A program made the translations under genes and the position numbers. A stretch of 64,000 bases of DNA from Polyangiaceae bacterium (lineage in GTDB: Bacteria; Myxococcota_A; Polyangia; Polyangiales; Polyangiaceae). Positions 39,165-49,200 of this stretch are shown one piece after another (the stretch's first letter is position 1; each line of letters begins with the position of its first letter). The stretch lies in assembly GCA_016715885.1 (NCBI GenBank), contig JADJXL010000020.1:930001-994000 (forward strand), written 5' to 3'. The notes below the pieces were generated by a model. It had not been told where the DNA came from. It saw only the letters and a list, made by a program, of their open reading frames with translations, and made no database searches.

Positions 39165-40216
39165 ACGTGGACAAAACCGAGCTCGAGCTGGCCATCAAAA
39201 GCGGTGAAATCATCACCGAAGTCGATCTTTCGGGTGGCGACTATTCGGGTACCGATCTCTCCGGCGCAATCTTTGAAAAAGTATCCTTCCGAGGCGCAAA
39301 CCTCGAGCGGTGCCTCTTCAAAGAAAGCATGCTCAGCGAATGCGACTTCGAAGACGTGCGAATGAGCGATGCGAACCTTCGTCACGCCGCCGTCCATCGA
39401 TCGAATTTTCGCAAAGCGGATGTTCGCCGCAGCTACATGGGCGTCGCCAAATTCTATCAATCCGACTTGACGGAGGCGAATCTCACGGGCTCGGATCTCG
39501 TCATTGGTGGTTTGGCCGAATGTAACCTCACTCGAACGGACCTCTCCGAAACGAACCTCGATCGGGCAGCCATCGTCGATTCCACGGTCACGGGCATTCG
39601 ATTCGCACGTGCTCGGCTGAAACAAACGACGCTTTACAAGGCGGATTTGTCCGAGGCTGACTTCACCGACGCACGATTCGAAAATACACTTTTCATCATG
39701 TCGAAGCTTCGGGGCAAAAGTTTTGCCGGAATGGATTTGACGCTATCGCAATTCATCGATGGGGACCTCGAAGGCACATCGTTCGAGGGCGCGATCGTCA
39801 GGCAATGCAACTTCATGCGAGCGAACCTCGAAGGCGCATGTTTTGACAAGGCCGACGGTTTGCAGGCCATTTTCGTGGAAGCCAAACTTTCTCGCGCCAG
39901 TTTCAAGAAAGCCGTGCTCACGCGAAGCCTTTTCGTCGATGCTCGGCTCGACCTCGCCGACTTTTCGGAATCCACCATCAACGAAGCCATCTTTCATCGA
40001 GCCCAATGCGAAGCCGCCAAGTTCGTGGGATGCGATTTGACGTATGCAGATTTCACGCATGCCGACGTATCGGCAGCGGATTTCTCGAATGCCAAGGTGT
40101 TTCGGACGCGTTTCCACCGCGTCAAAGACAAAGATACCCTGTGGTGCAGTAGGCTCGCTGCACTCGGGGACGAACCGGATGTTGCCGAATCGGAAGATTG
40201 GAATCCACCTTATTGA
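39161..40216 (+). CDS. Pentapeptide-repeat protein
   Basis: 351 residues, nearly all pentapeptide repeats (for example VDLSGGDYSGTDLSGAIFEKVSFRGANLERCLF), predicting one long beta-helix; only the first ~20 residues and the last ~20 differ. The ATG overlaps the previous stop as ATGA. Pentapeptide proteins recur in DUF2169/DUF3540/DUF4150 type VI clusters. Whether this one is structural, adaptor or cargo cannot be told. DNA mimicry of the Qnr/MfpA kind is an alternative but has no specific support. Confidence 0.85.
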   Translation: MNVDKTELELAIKSGEIITEVDLSGGDYSGTDLSGAIFEKVSFRGANLERCLFKESMLSECDFEDVRMSDANLRHAAVHRSNFRKADVRRSYMGVAKFYQSDLTEANLTGSDLVIGGLAECNLTRTDLSETNLDRAAIVDSTVTGIRFARARLKQTTLYKADLSEADFTDARFENTLFIMSKLRGKSFAGMDLTLSQFIDGDLEGTSFEGAIVRQCNFMRANLEGACFDKADGLQAIFVEAKLSRASFKKAVLTRSLFVDARLDLADFSESTINEAIFHRAQCEAAKFVGCDLTYADFTHADVSAADFSNAKVFRTRFHRVKDKDTLWCSRLAALGDEPDVAESEDWNPPY

Positions 40217-40246
40217 TTGGGCCCTTGGGCCAGGAGGCACGACGAA

Positions 40247-40891
40247 ATGCTCGCACGTAAGCTGAATCGGCAAGAGGTGACCATTGATGAGGGCACCGTC
40301 GTCAAAACGAAGGATGGGTCGCTCGACGTGGTCGTCGATGGGACCCATTATGCCGCGAAGCGAGCGCGAAGCTGCCTGGTCGCTCCGCGCGCTGGTGACG
40401 CAGTGCTCGTCGCATTCGGTCATGGCGGGCGCTGCTTCGTCCTCGCCGTGCTCGATGGCGACGACGCCGGGGCCACGAAACTCGAAGTCGACGGCGACCT
40501 CGAATTGCACCTTGGTACGGGAAAACTCGACGTGAAGGCCGCTCGCGGCGTGACGTTTTCCTCGGGCAGCGAATTGAACCTCGTCGGCAAATCGCTCAGC
40601 GTGAGCGCGCTGGAAGGCACGATTTTCGTGGAAAAGCTCGAGCATTTGGGGAGCCGATTCAAAGCGGAAGTGGAGGCCATCCACATGGTCGGCACGGTTT
40701 GTGATTCATTCTTCGAGCGCGTATCGCAGCGCGTTCAGCGGTCGTACCGCGTGGTCGAAGACATCGATCAGGTCAAAGCACAAAAATTGGATTATGCCGC
40801 CGAATCCACGATGGCCCTGCGCGCCAAACACGCTGTCGTGCATGCGGAAGAAATCGTCAAGGTCGACGCAAATCAGGTTCAATTGGGCTAA
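40247..40891 (+). CDS. DUF3540 protein of type VI cluster
   Basis: 214 residues. The N-terminal half has a small beta-barrel-like pattern (GTVVKTKDGSLDVVVDGTHYAAKRARSCLVAPRAGDAVLVAF). The second half consists of beta-strand ladder repeats (LELHLGTGKLDVKAARGVTFSSGSELNLVGKSLSVSA) like the VgrG spike, ending in a helical region. Position between pentapeptide and DUF4150 genes matches DUF3540. CAGGAGG lies 9 bases before the ATG at 40247; the open frame starts earlier at a TTG. Confidence 0.8.
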   Translation: MLARKLNRQEVTIDEGTVVKTKDGSLDVVVDGTHYAAKRARSCLVAPRAGDAVLVAFGHGGRCFVLAVLDGDDAGATKLEVDGDLELHLGTGKLDVKAARGVTFSSGSELNLVGKSLSVSALEGTIFVEKLEHLGSRFKAEVEAIHMVGTVCDSFFERVSQRVQRSYRVVEDIDQVKAQKLDYAAESTMALRAKHAVVHAEEIVKVDANQVQLG

Positions 40892-40903
40892 CGAGGCAAT
40901 ACC

Positions 40904-41305
40904 ATGTTCGGAAATTCGCAAATGGGCGGGCTCAATGTCGGTTTTCCCGATGTGTGCCTCACGCCGGCGCCACCTGCCCCGGCACCCATCCCCATTCCTT
41001 ATCCCAACATGTCCCTGGGACCGCTCGGCGTACCCTTCGTTCCGACGGTCCTTTATGGCGGCACACCGGCGCATAACCTCGCGACGATGATTCCCATTAG
41101 CATGGGCGACAATCCCGGCATTGCAACGGGCGTCGCCTCGGGCACCGTCATGGGGCCGACGCGAAGCGTGACGTGTGCGGCAACCGTGCTCGTCGGGGGA
41201 CTTCCCGCCACGCGCTTGACGACGGTCAACGTCCAAAACAGCACGAATGCACCGGGAATGCGCATCGTCCCGAGTCAAGTGCGCGTCTTGGTGCTCGCCC
41301 CGTGA
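40904..41305 (+). CDS. PAAR-like DUF4150 spike-tip protein
   Basis: 133 residues. Typical PAAR/DUF4150 features are DVCLTPAPPAPAPIPIPYPNMSLG near the start, then TVLYGGTPAHNLATMIPISMGDNPG, GPTRSVTCAATVLVGGLPATRLTTVNVQNSTN. These proteins form the sharp cone on the VgrG trimer. It stands alone with no C-terminal toxin extension, so cargo must be attached otherwise. It is the only PAAR-like gene for three VgrG proteins in the window. Confidence 0.88.
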   Translation: MFGNSQMGGLNVGFPDVCLTPAPPAPAPIPIPYPNMSLGPLGVPFVPTVLYGGTPAHNLATMIPISMGDNPGIATGVASGTVMGPTRSVTCAATVLVGGLPATRLTTVNVQNSTNAPGMRIVPSQVRVLVLAP

Positions 41306-41330
41306 TGCCCGATCCGCCGTGGAGGTTGTC

Positions 41331-42830
41331 ATGACAAGCGCCAATTCGTCGTGCCCTCTGCGCGTAACATCCGTCGTCTGGCAACCGGCCGACGGTATGT
41401 TCATGCTCGCCGTCATTTGCAAAGCCACTTTTTCACTGGAAATCGACGAATCTCCGCTCGCCGAGGACCAGGATGACGTCGTTCAAAACGACGAATATTG
41501 GAACGAAGATGAACATGCGAGTTTGAGCGACGCGTGTGATCTCGTTCCTTTCAAGCGTGGTGTGGATGTGATCCTCGTTGGTCATGCGTACGCGCCACGA
41601 GTTTTGTCGGAATTGCCATTTTGCGCGCGGCTTTCGATTGGTACGTCCATCGACAAGGCAATCGAGATCCACGGTGAAAGGCATTGGTCGAAAGACGACG
41701 AATTGGTCGAACAGCCGTGCCCGCGCCGAATGCCATTGCGATGGGAACGCGCCACCGGAGGTCCCGGAACGACCAATCCCGTGGGCGTACCTCATGTCGC
41801 GCTCGCCGAAAAAGGACAAACGCGAAAACTACCGAATCTAGAGCCCCCACGAACGCGATTGGCACGACCAACCGACGTGATTCCACCGATTGGGTTTGGT
41901 CCAATTGCACCGTCTTGGCCCGAGCGAAAATCAAAAATTGACACAAAAGCTGGCGAATGGGATCACCGGCGCTGGTTCGACAAACCCTTGGCGCCCTACG
42001 TCGATGCGTCGTTCTTCAATGCCGCGCCATTGGATCAGCGGCTCGATACGTTCGTCGGCGATGAACGAATCGTGCTCGAAAACCTTCACCCCGAATTCCC
42101 TCGTTTTTCCACACACCTGGCGCCCATTCGACCACGAGCCGAAGTTCACAAGTCTAGCAATGCAACATTTACGGTGGATTTGCGTTGCGATACGCTCTGC
42201 ATCGATACGGATCGTCTCGTATGCACATTGACCTGGCGTGGTTCGGTGCCGCTCGCGCACGCAACGGAATCAGCGCGCGTGGAAGTCACCATCGACAGCG
42301 GCCCCCGAGCAGAAACCGGCATGGCGAATTCCACCGTCATGCTCGATTGGGAGGACCATCACGCGAGCGCTGCGGCTCCTGCATTGCCATTTGCAGGCGT
42401 GAAAACACATGCGCGGCCACCATTCGATGCCGCCGCGTTTCCCATTGAACGTTTTGCCGCAATCTCCGCAGAGCTCAATGAGGGACGAGCACCACGACAC
42501 CACGTCCTCGAAGCGCATCGGCTTGGCGAAGATGATTGGAAAACCATCGAAGCATTTTGGATGCAAAAGCTCGATGAGGAAGCTGCTTTGGGAAAACACG
42601 CGCTCCGAGCGATGAACGACCAGGCGTACATTGCCGCGGTCGAGGTTTTTCGCGGGCCCATTACGCCGGCAGAGGTGGCGAGCATCGTGGCGTCGCTCGA
42701 GCGAGGGGAGGCGTATCAAACGCTGGACGAGCTGAACATTCAGCAGCCGGCGCTCATGCCCATCTTGCGGTCGTGGACGCGAAAGCCGGCCAGAGATCTC
42801 GTCATTGTATCGGCGCCAAAAGGAACGTGA
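41331..42830 (+). CDS. DUF2169 domain protein (type VI adaptor-like)
   Basis: 499 residues from ATG 41331 with GGAGG seven bases upstream; the longer frame from 41247 overlaps the DUF4150 gene. The N-terminal ~320 residues are DUF2169 (VWQPADGMFMLAVICKATFSL, VDVILVGHAYAP, HGERHWSKDDE, GFGPIAPSWPERKSK, SFFNAAPLDQRLDTFVGDE). The C-terminal ~150 residues include helical LEAHRLGEDDWKTIEAFWMQKLDEEAALG and ITPAEVASIVASLERGEAYQTLDEL, probably a separate binding module. It ends the module. Confidence 0.82.
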   Translation: MTSANSSCPLRVTSVVWQPADGMFMLAVICKATFSLEIDESPLAEDQDDVVQNDEYWNEDEHASLSDACDLVPFKRGVDVILVGHAYAPRVLSELPFCARLSIGTSIDKAIEIHGERHWSKDDELVEQPCPRRMPLRWERATGGPGTTNPVGVPHVALAEKGQTRKLPNLEPPRTRLARPTDVIPPIGFGPIAPSWPERKSKIDTKAGEWDHRRWFDKPLAPYVDASFFNAAPLDQRLDTFVGDERIVLENLHPEFPRFSTHLAPIRPRAEVHKSSNATFTVDLRCDTLCIDTDRLVCTLTWRGSVPLAHATESARVEVTIDSGPRAETGMANSTVMLDWEDHHASAAAPALPFAGVKTHARPPFDAAAFPIERFAAISAELNEGRAPRHHVLEAHRLGEDDWKTIEAFWMQKLDEEAALGKHALRAMNDQAYIAAVEVFRGPITPAEVASIVASLERGEAYQTLDELNIQQPALMPILRSWTRKPARDLVIVSAPKGT

Positions 42831-42875
42831 GCGCGACACTTGCCCGAGCGCCGTGTCGACTCGAGATCCCCGCGC

Positions 42876-43151
42876 ATGGCCGATAAGACCAGGGGCGAAG
42901 GCACCGCGAAGACTGTTACCGAACAGCACATGCAATCGGGCGAGCAGCCTGCTCGAAGACAAGCGCTCATACCAACGCGCACAGGCGACATTGCCGAAGG
43001 AGACAATGTACCGGGCGCATTCAGCGACGATGCTGCTGGCGGACGAGCTCCGGATGAACCTACATTCACACAAACACCGGGCGGACAAACCCAACCCAGG
43101 TCCGTTCCATACGATCGCGCTCATCCTCGCGGTCGCGGCGGACGCGGATGA
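42876..43151 (+). CDS. Hypothetical hydrophilic protein after the VgrG module (doubtful)
   Basis: A 91-residue frame starting MADKTRGEGTAKTVTEQHMQSG, polar, Gly/Pro/Arg-rich, with no recognisable domain. It follows the last DUF2169 gene by 45 bases on the same strand. Third-position GC is lower than in neighbouring genes, and no strong ribosome-binding site is seen. It could be a degraded or small cargo-related gene, or not coding at all. The open frame begins upstream at 42840. Confidence 0.3.
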   Translation: MADKTRGEGTAKTVTEQHMQSGEQPARRQALIPTRTGDIAEGDNVPGAFSDDAAGGRAPDEPTFTQTPGGQTQPRSVPYDRAHPRGRGGRG

Positions 43152-43191
43152 AGGCAATGGTCATCGAATCAGGTTTGTCCCGGAATGCCAA

Positions 43192-43428
43192 TCAGCCTGC
43201 GCCGCCCTCGTCGAGCGACGTGCCCTTTTCCTCGGGCAAGAGTTCTTCCTTGTATAACGGCGTTTCCGAAATCCGTTGGAATTTGCTCTCGTCACAACCG
43301 CACCGCTCAACTGATGGCTCGACACTGCCCTGCTCTCCGACGACATTCTCCATGACGTCGCCATAACCAGGTGCGCTTCCGAGCGGCGGATCGCCATCGA
43401 TCAGGGGCCGTTCTTGATCTCGTAGCAT
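43192..43428 (-). CDS. Hypothetical acidic small protein downstream of mutS (doubtful)
   Basis: A 78-residue frame, MLRDQERPLIDGDPPLGSAP..., acidic, with two Cys (CGCDESKF) and an ending KEELLPEEKGTSLDEGG. Composition is more protein-like than the overlapping frames on the other strand. It lies 33 bases after the mutS stop on the same strand. No family recognised; coding status unproven. Confidence 0.35.
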   Translation of the reverse strand: MLRDQERPLIDGDPPLGSAPGYGDVMENVVGEQGSVEPSVERCGCDESKFQRISETPLYKEELLPEEKGTSLDEGGAG

Positions 43429-43461
43429 TCTCGTTCGTCGAGCAAAACCAATGCCAAGACA

Positions 43462-46107
43462 TCACAAAGCCGAATCGATCGCCTTCAGCTTTGCCACGAA
43501 TGTCAGCGCATCGAGCGGTGTCAGGCGTTCGATGTCGACCGCTCGTAACATGTCGAGCGCCGGGTTTGCCTTCGTTTCAGGAGCTTTCGACGGAGCGAAC
43601 AAATCGAGCTGCACGCCGCCATTTTTGGTTCGTCCACGCATCGTCGCGTGATGTCCCGAAGGGAGCGCCGCGCCCGCTTCGAGCGTCGACAGGATGGCCT
43701 TCGCACGCGCGAGCACGGGCTCGGGCACGCCCGCAAGACGCGCCACCGCAATGCCGTAACTCCGGCTCGCCGGACCTCGCACGAGTTTGTGGAGAAAAAC
43801 CACGTCGCCACCATGCTCGCGCGCAGATACCGACCAGTTCGCTATGCCCGGCCCTTGCTGCGCGATCTCCGTCAGCTCGTGGTAATGCGTCGCAAAAAGC
43901 GCCCGACATCTTACGGCGTCGTACAAGTGTTCGGCCACCGCCCACGCGATCGACAAACCATCGTACGTGCTCGTACCTCTGCCAATCTCATCCAAAATCA
44001 CGAGCGATCTCGGCGTCGCATCGCGCAGGATCGCCGCCGTTTCGCGCATCTCCACCATGAACGTGCTTTCCCCGCGCGACACGTTGTCGCTCGCTCCAAC
44101 GCGCGAAAGAATCCGATCCACAATCCCGATCTTCGCCGACTGCGCAGGGACGAAACTTCCCACTTGCGCGAGCACCGTGATGAGCGCGACCTGCCTCATC
44201 AACGTCGACTTGCCCGCCATGTTCGGCCCCGTCAGGAGCCACAACCGCTCGCCTGCAAGGTCGAGCGTCGTGTCGTTCGGGACAAACCTTCCCGCTGCCG
44301 ATGCTCGCTCGACGACCGGATGACGCCCCCCTTCGATGACGAGCGCATCGCCTGCGTCCACTTCAGGTCGTACGTAGTCGTAACGATGCGCCACATCCGC
44401 GAGCGATGCCGCCACGTCCCACGCCGCAAGTATCCTCGACAAACGCTTGATTCGCTCCGCGTTTTCCGCGACGAGACGCACGAGCCCCTCGAAAATCGTC
44501 GTTTCCCGCTCGAGCATTCGTGACTCGGCGTGCTGCAGTTTGTCGGACAGATCGTCGAGTTTGTCGTTCGTATACCGCTCGGCACCCGCCACCGTTTGCT
44601 TGCGACGAAAATCCGGTGGAACCTTGCTCAAGTGCGACTTGGATACCTCGATGTACCAGCCAAACACGCGCGTGTAACGCACGCGCAAACCCGTCGCGCC
44701 CGTCTTCGCGCGCAGGTCCGCTTCGAACCGGTTCACCTCCTCCGCGCCGTCTTTCGCGAGCCGTCGCTGTTCGTCCAGCTCCACGTCGAACTCGTCCCGG
44801 ACAAACTTACCATCGCGAGCGATCGTCGGGGGCCGTTCGACGAGCGCAGCTTCGAGCCGCTCTGCAACATCAGCGACCGGATCTACTTCACTGCCGAACA
44901 ATTCCGCCGCATCGCTGCCCGCGATCGATCGCACTGCAGCCATCGCTGCCGGCGCTGCCAAAAGCCCCGTACGCAGCGCGCCAAGGTCCCGCGGCGTCGC
45001 TTCCTTCAGCACCGCGCGCACCGCAAGCCGCTCGATGTCCCCTACCCTCTCGAGCGCTTCACGAAGCTCCGCCCGTGCCCGCGGATTGCTCACGAACGCC
45101 TCCACTTCATCGAGACGCCGGCGAATCGACGCCACATCGAGCAGCGGCGCGACGAGCCTTCGACGCAAGAGCCTCGCACCTGCCGGCGTCACCGTTGCAT
45201 CGACCGTATCGAGCAACGTGCCCTTCCTCGATCCTTCGACACCTCGCAAGATCTCCAAGTGAAGCTGCGCCGTCTCGTCGATGCGCATCGTCGACGCCGA
45301 CTCGTGCACCGCGATTCGACGCACGGGCAGGTTTCCGCTCGGCATGCACTTGCGTGCAAACCGAAGCACTCGAGCTGCAGCACGAAGCGCTGCACGCGGG
45401 AGCCGTCCCGCAGATTCGGCTGCAAGCGGCTCGGCCACGGCGCCATCGATCGCACCTGCAACGTCGTCATCGGCGAGAGGTTCGTCCTCGCGTAACACTG
45501 CACGCGGCGCCGCGAGCGAAATCGCGCTTCGAACCACGGCATCCATCGGCGCTCCCCAGAGCAGCTCACGCGGATCGCAACGAGCAAGCTCGGCGAGGAT
45601 CGATGCAAGATCGGTCATCGCTCCTGCAGAAAGCTCGCCCGTCGAAAGATCGAGCAGCGCAATGGCAAGCTCCGATCGCGTCGTCGCATCTTGATCGACA
45701 GCGAGCAGCCAATGGTTTGTCCGTGCATCGAGCTGTTCGGTATCGGTCACGAGCCCCGGCGTGATCACGCGGACCACTTGTCGCGGCACGATCCCTTTGC
45801 ACTTCGACGGATCGGCCATTTGCTCGCAAATGGCCACTTTGTGCCCCATCGCGAGCAGACGCGCGATGTATCCATGTGCCGCGTGAACCGGGACGCCCGC
45901 CATCGGAGGTTCCGTGGGATCCTCCTTGTTGCGGCTCGTCAGGGCCAGGTCCAGCGAGCGCGCACAGACGACCGCGTCCTCGCCAAACATCTCGTAGAAA
46001 TCACCCATCCGGAAAAACAGAATTGCGTCCGGATGTCCTGCTTTCGCTTCTTCGTGCTGCCGCATCACGGGCGTCAGCTTCTTCGGCTTCGCTTGCACGG
46101 CCGACAC
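43462..46107 (-). CDS. mutS: DNA mismatch repair protein MutS
   Basis: 881 residues, normal length. The mismatch-reading loop is FFRMGDFYEMF (31-41, with the Phe-X-Glu at 37-39). The clamp and lever regions follow. The ATPase domain contains GPNMAGKSTLMRQVALI, then SLVILDEIGRGTSTYDGLSIAWAVAEHL and the signature region STFMVEMRETAAILRDAT. It binds mismatches and recruits MutL. The start is GTG (MSAVQAKPKK). No mutL is nearby. Confidence 0.97.
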   Translation of the reverse strand: MSAVQAKPKKLTPVMRQHEEAKAGHPDAILFFRMGDFYEMFGEDAVVCARSLDLALTSRNKEDPTEPPMAGVPVHAAHGYIARLLAMGHKVAICEQMADPSKCKGIVPRQVVRVITPGLVTDTEQLDARTNHWLLAVDQDATTRSELAIALLDLSTGELSAGAMTDLASILAELARCDPRELLWGAPMDAVVRSAISLAAPRAVLREDEPLADDDVAGAIDGAVAEPLAAESAGRLPRAALRAAARVLRFARKCMPSGNLPVRRIAVHESASTMRIDETAQLHLEILRGVEGSRKGTLLDTVDATVTPAGARLLRRRLVAPLLDVASIRRRLDEVEAFVSNPRARAELREALERVGDIERLAVRAVLKEATPRDLGALRTGLLAAPAAMAAVRSIAGSDAAELFGSEVDPVADVAERLEAALVERPPTIARDGKFVRDEFDVELDEQRRLAKDGAEEVNRFEADLRAKTGATGLRVRYTRVFGWYIEVSKSHLSKVPPDFRRKQTVAGAERYTNDKLDDLSDKLQHAESRMLERETTIFEGLVRLVAENAERIKRLSRILAAWDVAASLADVAHRYDYVRPEVDAGDALVIEGGRHPVVERASAAGRFVPNDTTLDLAGERLWLLTGPNMAGKSTLMRQVALITVLAQVGSFVPAQSAKIGIVDRILSRVGASDNVSRGESTFMVEMRETAAILRDATPRSLVILDEIGRGTSTYDGLSIAWAVAEHLYDAVRCRALFATHYHELTEIAQQGPGIANWSVSAREHGGDVVFLHKLVRGPASRSYGIAVARLAGVPEPVLARAKAILSTLEAGAALPSGHHATMRGRTKNGGVQLDLFAPSKAPETKANPALDMLRAVDIERLTPLDALTFVAKLKAIDSAL

Positions 46108-46262
46108 GTACCACAGTTTTTGTGATGTGTATGTGCCAGGGCAAACCCGGTGAATGTTTTCGAAGCAGAGCCCGATTGGAGCTTGCGCGCGTGCGCGACG
46201 CGGGCTACGCGATGCTCGATAGTGCCCGCGTGCGCATCAAGGGCCGAAACGTTTGCTTGGAA

Positions 46263-49200
46263 TCAGAAATAACGACGCGTGACGTCGAGGCGCCCTGCAT
46301 TGAGCAGGATGATGCCTTCGAGCGATCCGTCGGTAATGACGACCTCACCCGTGGGCGGGACAAACCCGATGGCTTGCGGCTGGATTTCGGTCGTCGCCGT
46401 TGCGAGATTCACGAGCAGCGGCCGGAACTGGCCCTGCGTGTTGAACTGGAAAAACGTTCCACGTTCGGGCGCATTGTCCGCAAGCTTCAATAGGCCCTCG
46501 GGAGTGAGTTTTCTTTCCCCGTTCTCGATGACGATGTTTCCTTGCGCGTCGCGCACGTAATCGGTCGACAGGACCGGATTCGAGTCGAACGAATTGCCGT
46601 CAACCGGGTCGTTGATGACGAACCGGAAAAACGTATTGGTGAATGCACGCGGATCATCATCTGTGATGATGGTGCCATGCGGCAACGAACGTACGCGACC
46701 GTTTTTCCTGGCGTCACGCGGATCGCATGAATTGCGACACGCTCCAACGGCCCGATCGTTCGTCGAGCTCTCCATCGTCGTCGGAACTACGTGATGCATG
46801 AATCCAGCGCTCGTGCCAATCACCGCCCATTGGTGCCCCACGCGCACGCTGAAGCTGACGAGCGTCGGGAAGCAGCAATCGACGATATCCGATACGGGAA
46901 TTGCTGTCGAGGGATCGGATAGGTCCGCGACGAACCCTTCGGGCATTGCAAGTTCGACATGATCTTGATATGCCTCGATGATTTTCATGTCGCGTGAGGT
47001 TTTTGGAATCTCGATGGGCCCGAACGCAGCTTTGCACTGGTCGAAAGAACAAACGCCTTTCGCAGTCGTCGTCCAATGGGCATCGTTCTCCGCCGGCGTG
47101 GACGACGCAATTTGTACGTAATCGGCAAGCTCCAGCGCCTGCGCTTCGGCCTCGGCTTCCGTGAGCATCGGGTTTTCCGCGAGCAGCATTTCTTTGAATG
47201 CTTTTTGCCCGAGCACGCCCTGATCACAGAATCGACTCGATGCATCCGTAAGCGCCGCGGGCACGCTCATCGTATCGAGCTTTGCTGCTTTACCGACAAA
47301 TCCTGGGAGAGCCCCTTCGTAAATGACGGAAAACGATTGGTCCCTCGTGTGAGCGCGCGGATCTTCCAAATTCGCGGCCAGGGTATGCTCTGACTCGTCG
47401 TCACTCGTCACGAGCCCCGTTTTGGTATCGATGGCCCAAACGCTGGTTCCGGCGGCAAGCGTGAACTGCTCCGGCTTGATTTCGGGCTTGGGCAGAGTTG
47501 CGCGCATGACCACGCCATCGGGATCGAAATTCGCTTGTACTGCTCCCTGGTTGGTATAAAGCGTGGGGAAATTCTGGACACCAGGCTGATTTTGCCCTGT
47601 TTTTTCCGCCGAACGCATGTAATTGGCCGAGCGCGGCGTATGCGGCGTAACCACGTTGCAGGATGCTTCGCCCGAGCTCTCCCAAAATTCTTCCACGCCA
47701 ATCACGCTCGATGGACAACCATTCAAGTGCGACGGGACCCTCGGCATACGACAAGCGGCATCGTAATCGTCGATGTCGACCATGGCAATTTGCCCCGTCG
47801 AAAGGACCAAGTACGCGAATGCTCCGCGCATACGCGTCGGCCCCGCGCCTCGGTCGAAGTTGGCGCTCGTGCGATACAGCGTTTCGGGGTCGCACGAGAT
47901 AGATTCGGCGGTGCATACCGTCAAGTCCGGATCGGGATCGCACCGAATACCCTCCGCGGCAATGTCCGTCGCGGGAATGGGTTGCGGATTGTCGCGTTCG
48001 ATGAGCACCAAGTCTTGCACGGGCACGCCGAAATCGATGCGATCCGGCGGCTGAAATGGCGTCCATTCCGTGTGCGGCCGCGAAATGGGGCGCCGCGACG
48101 TCGATGCTTGACCGACATCGAAGACCATCAGGCTTCCATCGTAATCGTCGACCGCGTACACGAATCGTTCGAGCGTCGAAGCGAGCGTTCCCGATACCGC
48201 AAGGGCATTCGTCGTCACGATTCGGGTCGGATTCTCCATCGAGGAAGGCAAAAGCGGCTCGCGTTCAATCGGTTCGCAAGGCGTCTTCATGTCGAGCACG
48301 TGAATGACCGGCGCCTTCAGATCCGCCACGAAGAGTTTGTCCTCGGTCCGGGCCATACCCGCCGGACGGGATTCGAATTCGACTTGCGGAGCCGGTGGCG
48401 GCACCGATTTGTCCACGCACGCAGGCCCCCCGGTGCCCGCAGGCGGAGGGCTCGTCACGGGCACGTCCACGGCAAGCGGCACCCAACGGTCGATGGGACA
48501 CGCTTTCCACGAGCCCGGCGGGTGCTTGTACACGGGGCCGTTTTCGTCTTCGAGCGGTTTGCCATTGGCATCACGCTCCACGTCGAACAGCGTCTGCGCG
48601 TCGATCACCGCAATGGCCCCGAGCTCGGGGATTGTCGTGACAATCTTGGGTCGTCCGAGCGTTTTGTCGGTCACGTCGACGAAGTATTTGCCTTTGCTGT
48701 CCTTTTCGGGTTCTCGAATGGATTCGTAGCTACCGTCGCAGCTCGCGCGCAGTTTGCCGTCCTCGGGTGGATCTTCGACGATGAGCATGGTCCCGGGCGC
48801 TCCGGGCAGCGCACAAGCGGGCCAATCCGAAAGCGTTTTCGGTGCGCAATCCGCGCAGGGCCGGATGTCCGTCGATGGTATGGCGAAAATGCCCTGACGC
48901 CCGATCTCCGCCACGCCAACGAACGTCGCATCGCCGTCACTCGTGCTCACGATGTCGACGGGCTGCGCCGCAATGGGCAAAAAGTTCGCGCCGGGCACGC
49001 GTGGATTCTGATCGAGCACCGCATTCGCCTTGGTGCTCATGTCGATCACGGCCACTTCCCCGCGCGTCGTCTGCGTAAGCAGCGCGTAAAGATGCGGCTG
49101 CGTCGTTTCCCCGCCGAAGACGCCATAATCGTTCGGCGACTCGAACCTCACCGAATTGCATCTTTCGAGCGGCAAACCTGCAGAAGGAATGGTCCCCGGA

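Noticed and set aside
29020..42830. Module as a complete type VI secretion system or phage-tail-like island
   Set aside because: No sheath (TssB/C), Hcp, ClpV, baseplate or TssJLM genes are present; only spike and adaptor parts are seen.
46126..46493. Plus-strand frame MCMCQGKPGECFRSRARLE... between mutS and the surface protein gene
   Set aside because: Its second half is antisense to the well-supported minus-strand gene end and no start signal is visible. The first 135 bases look moderately coding, so it was considered but not kept.
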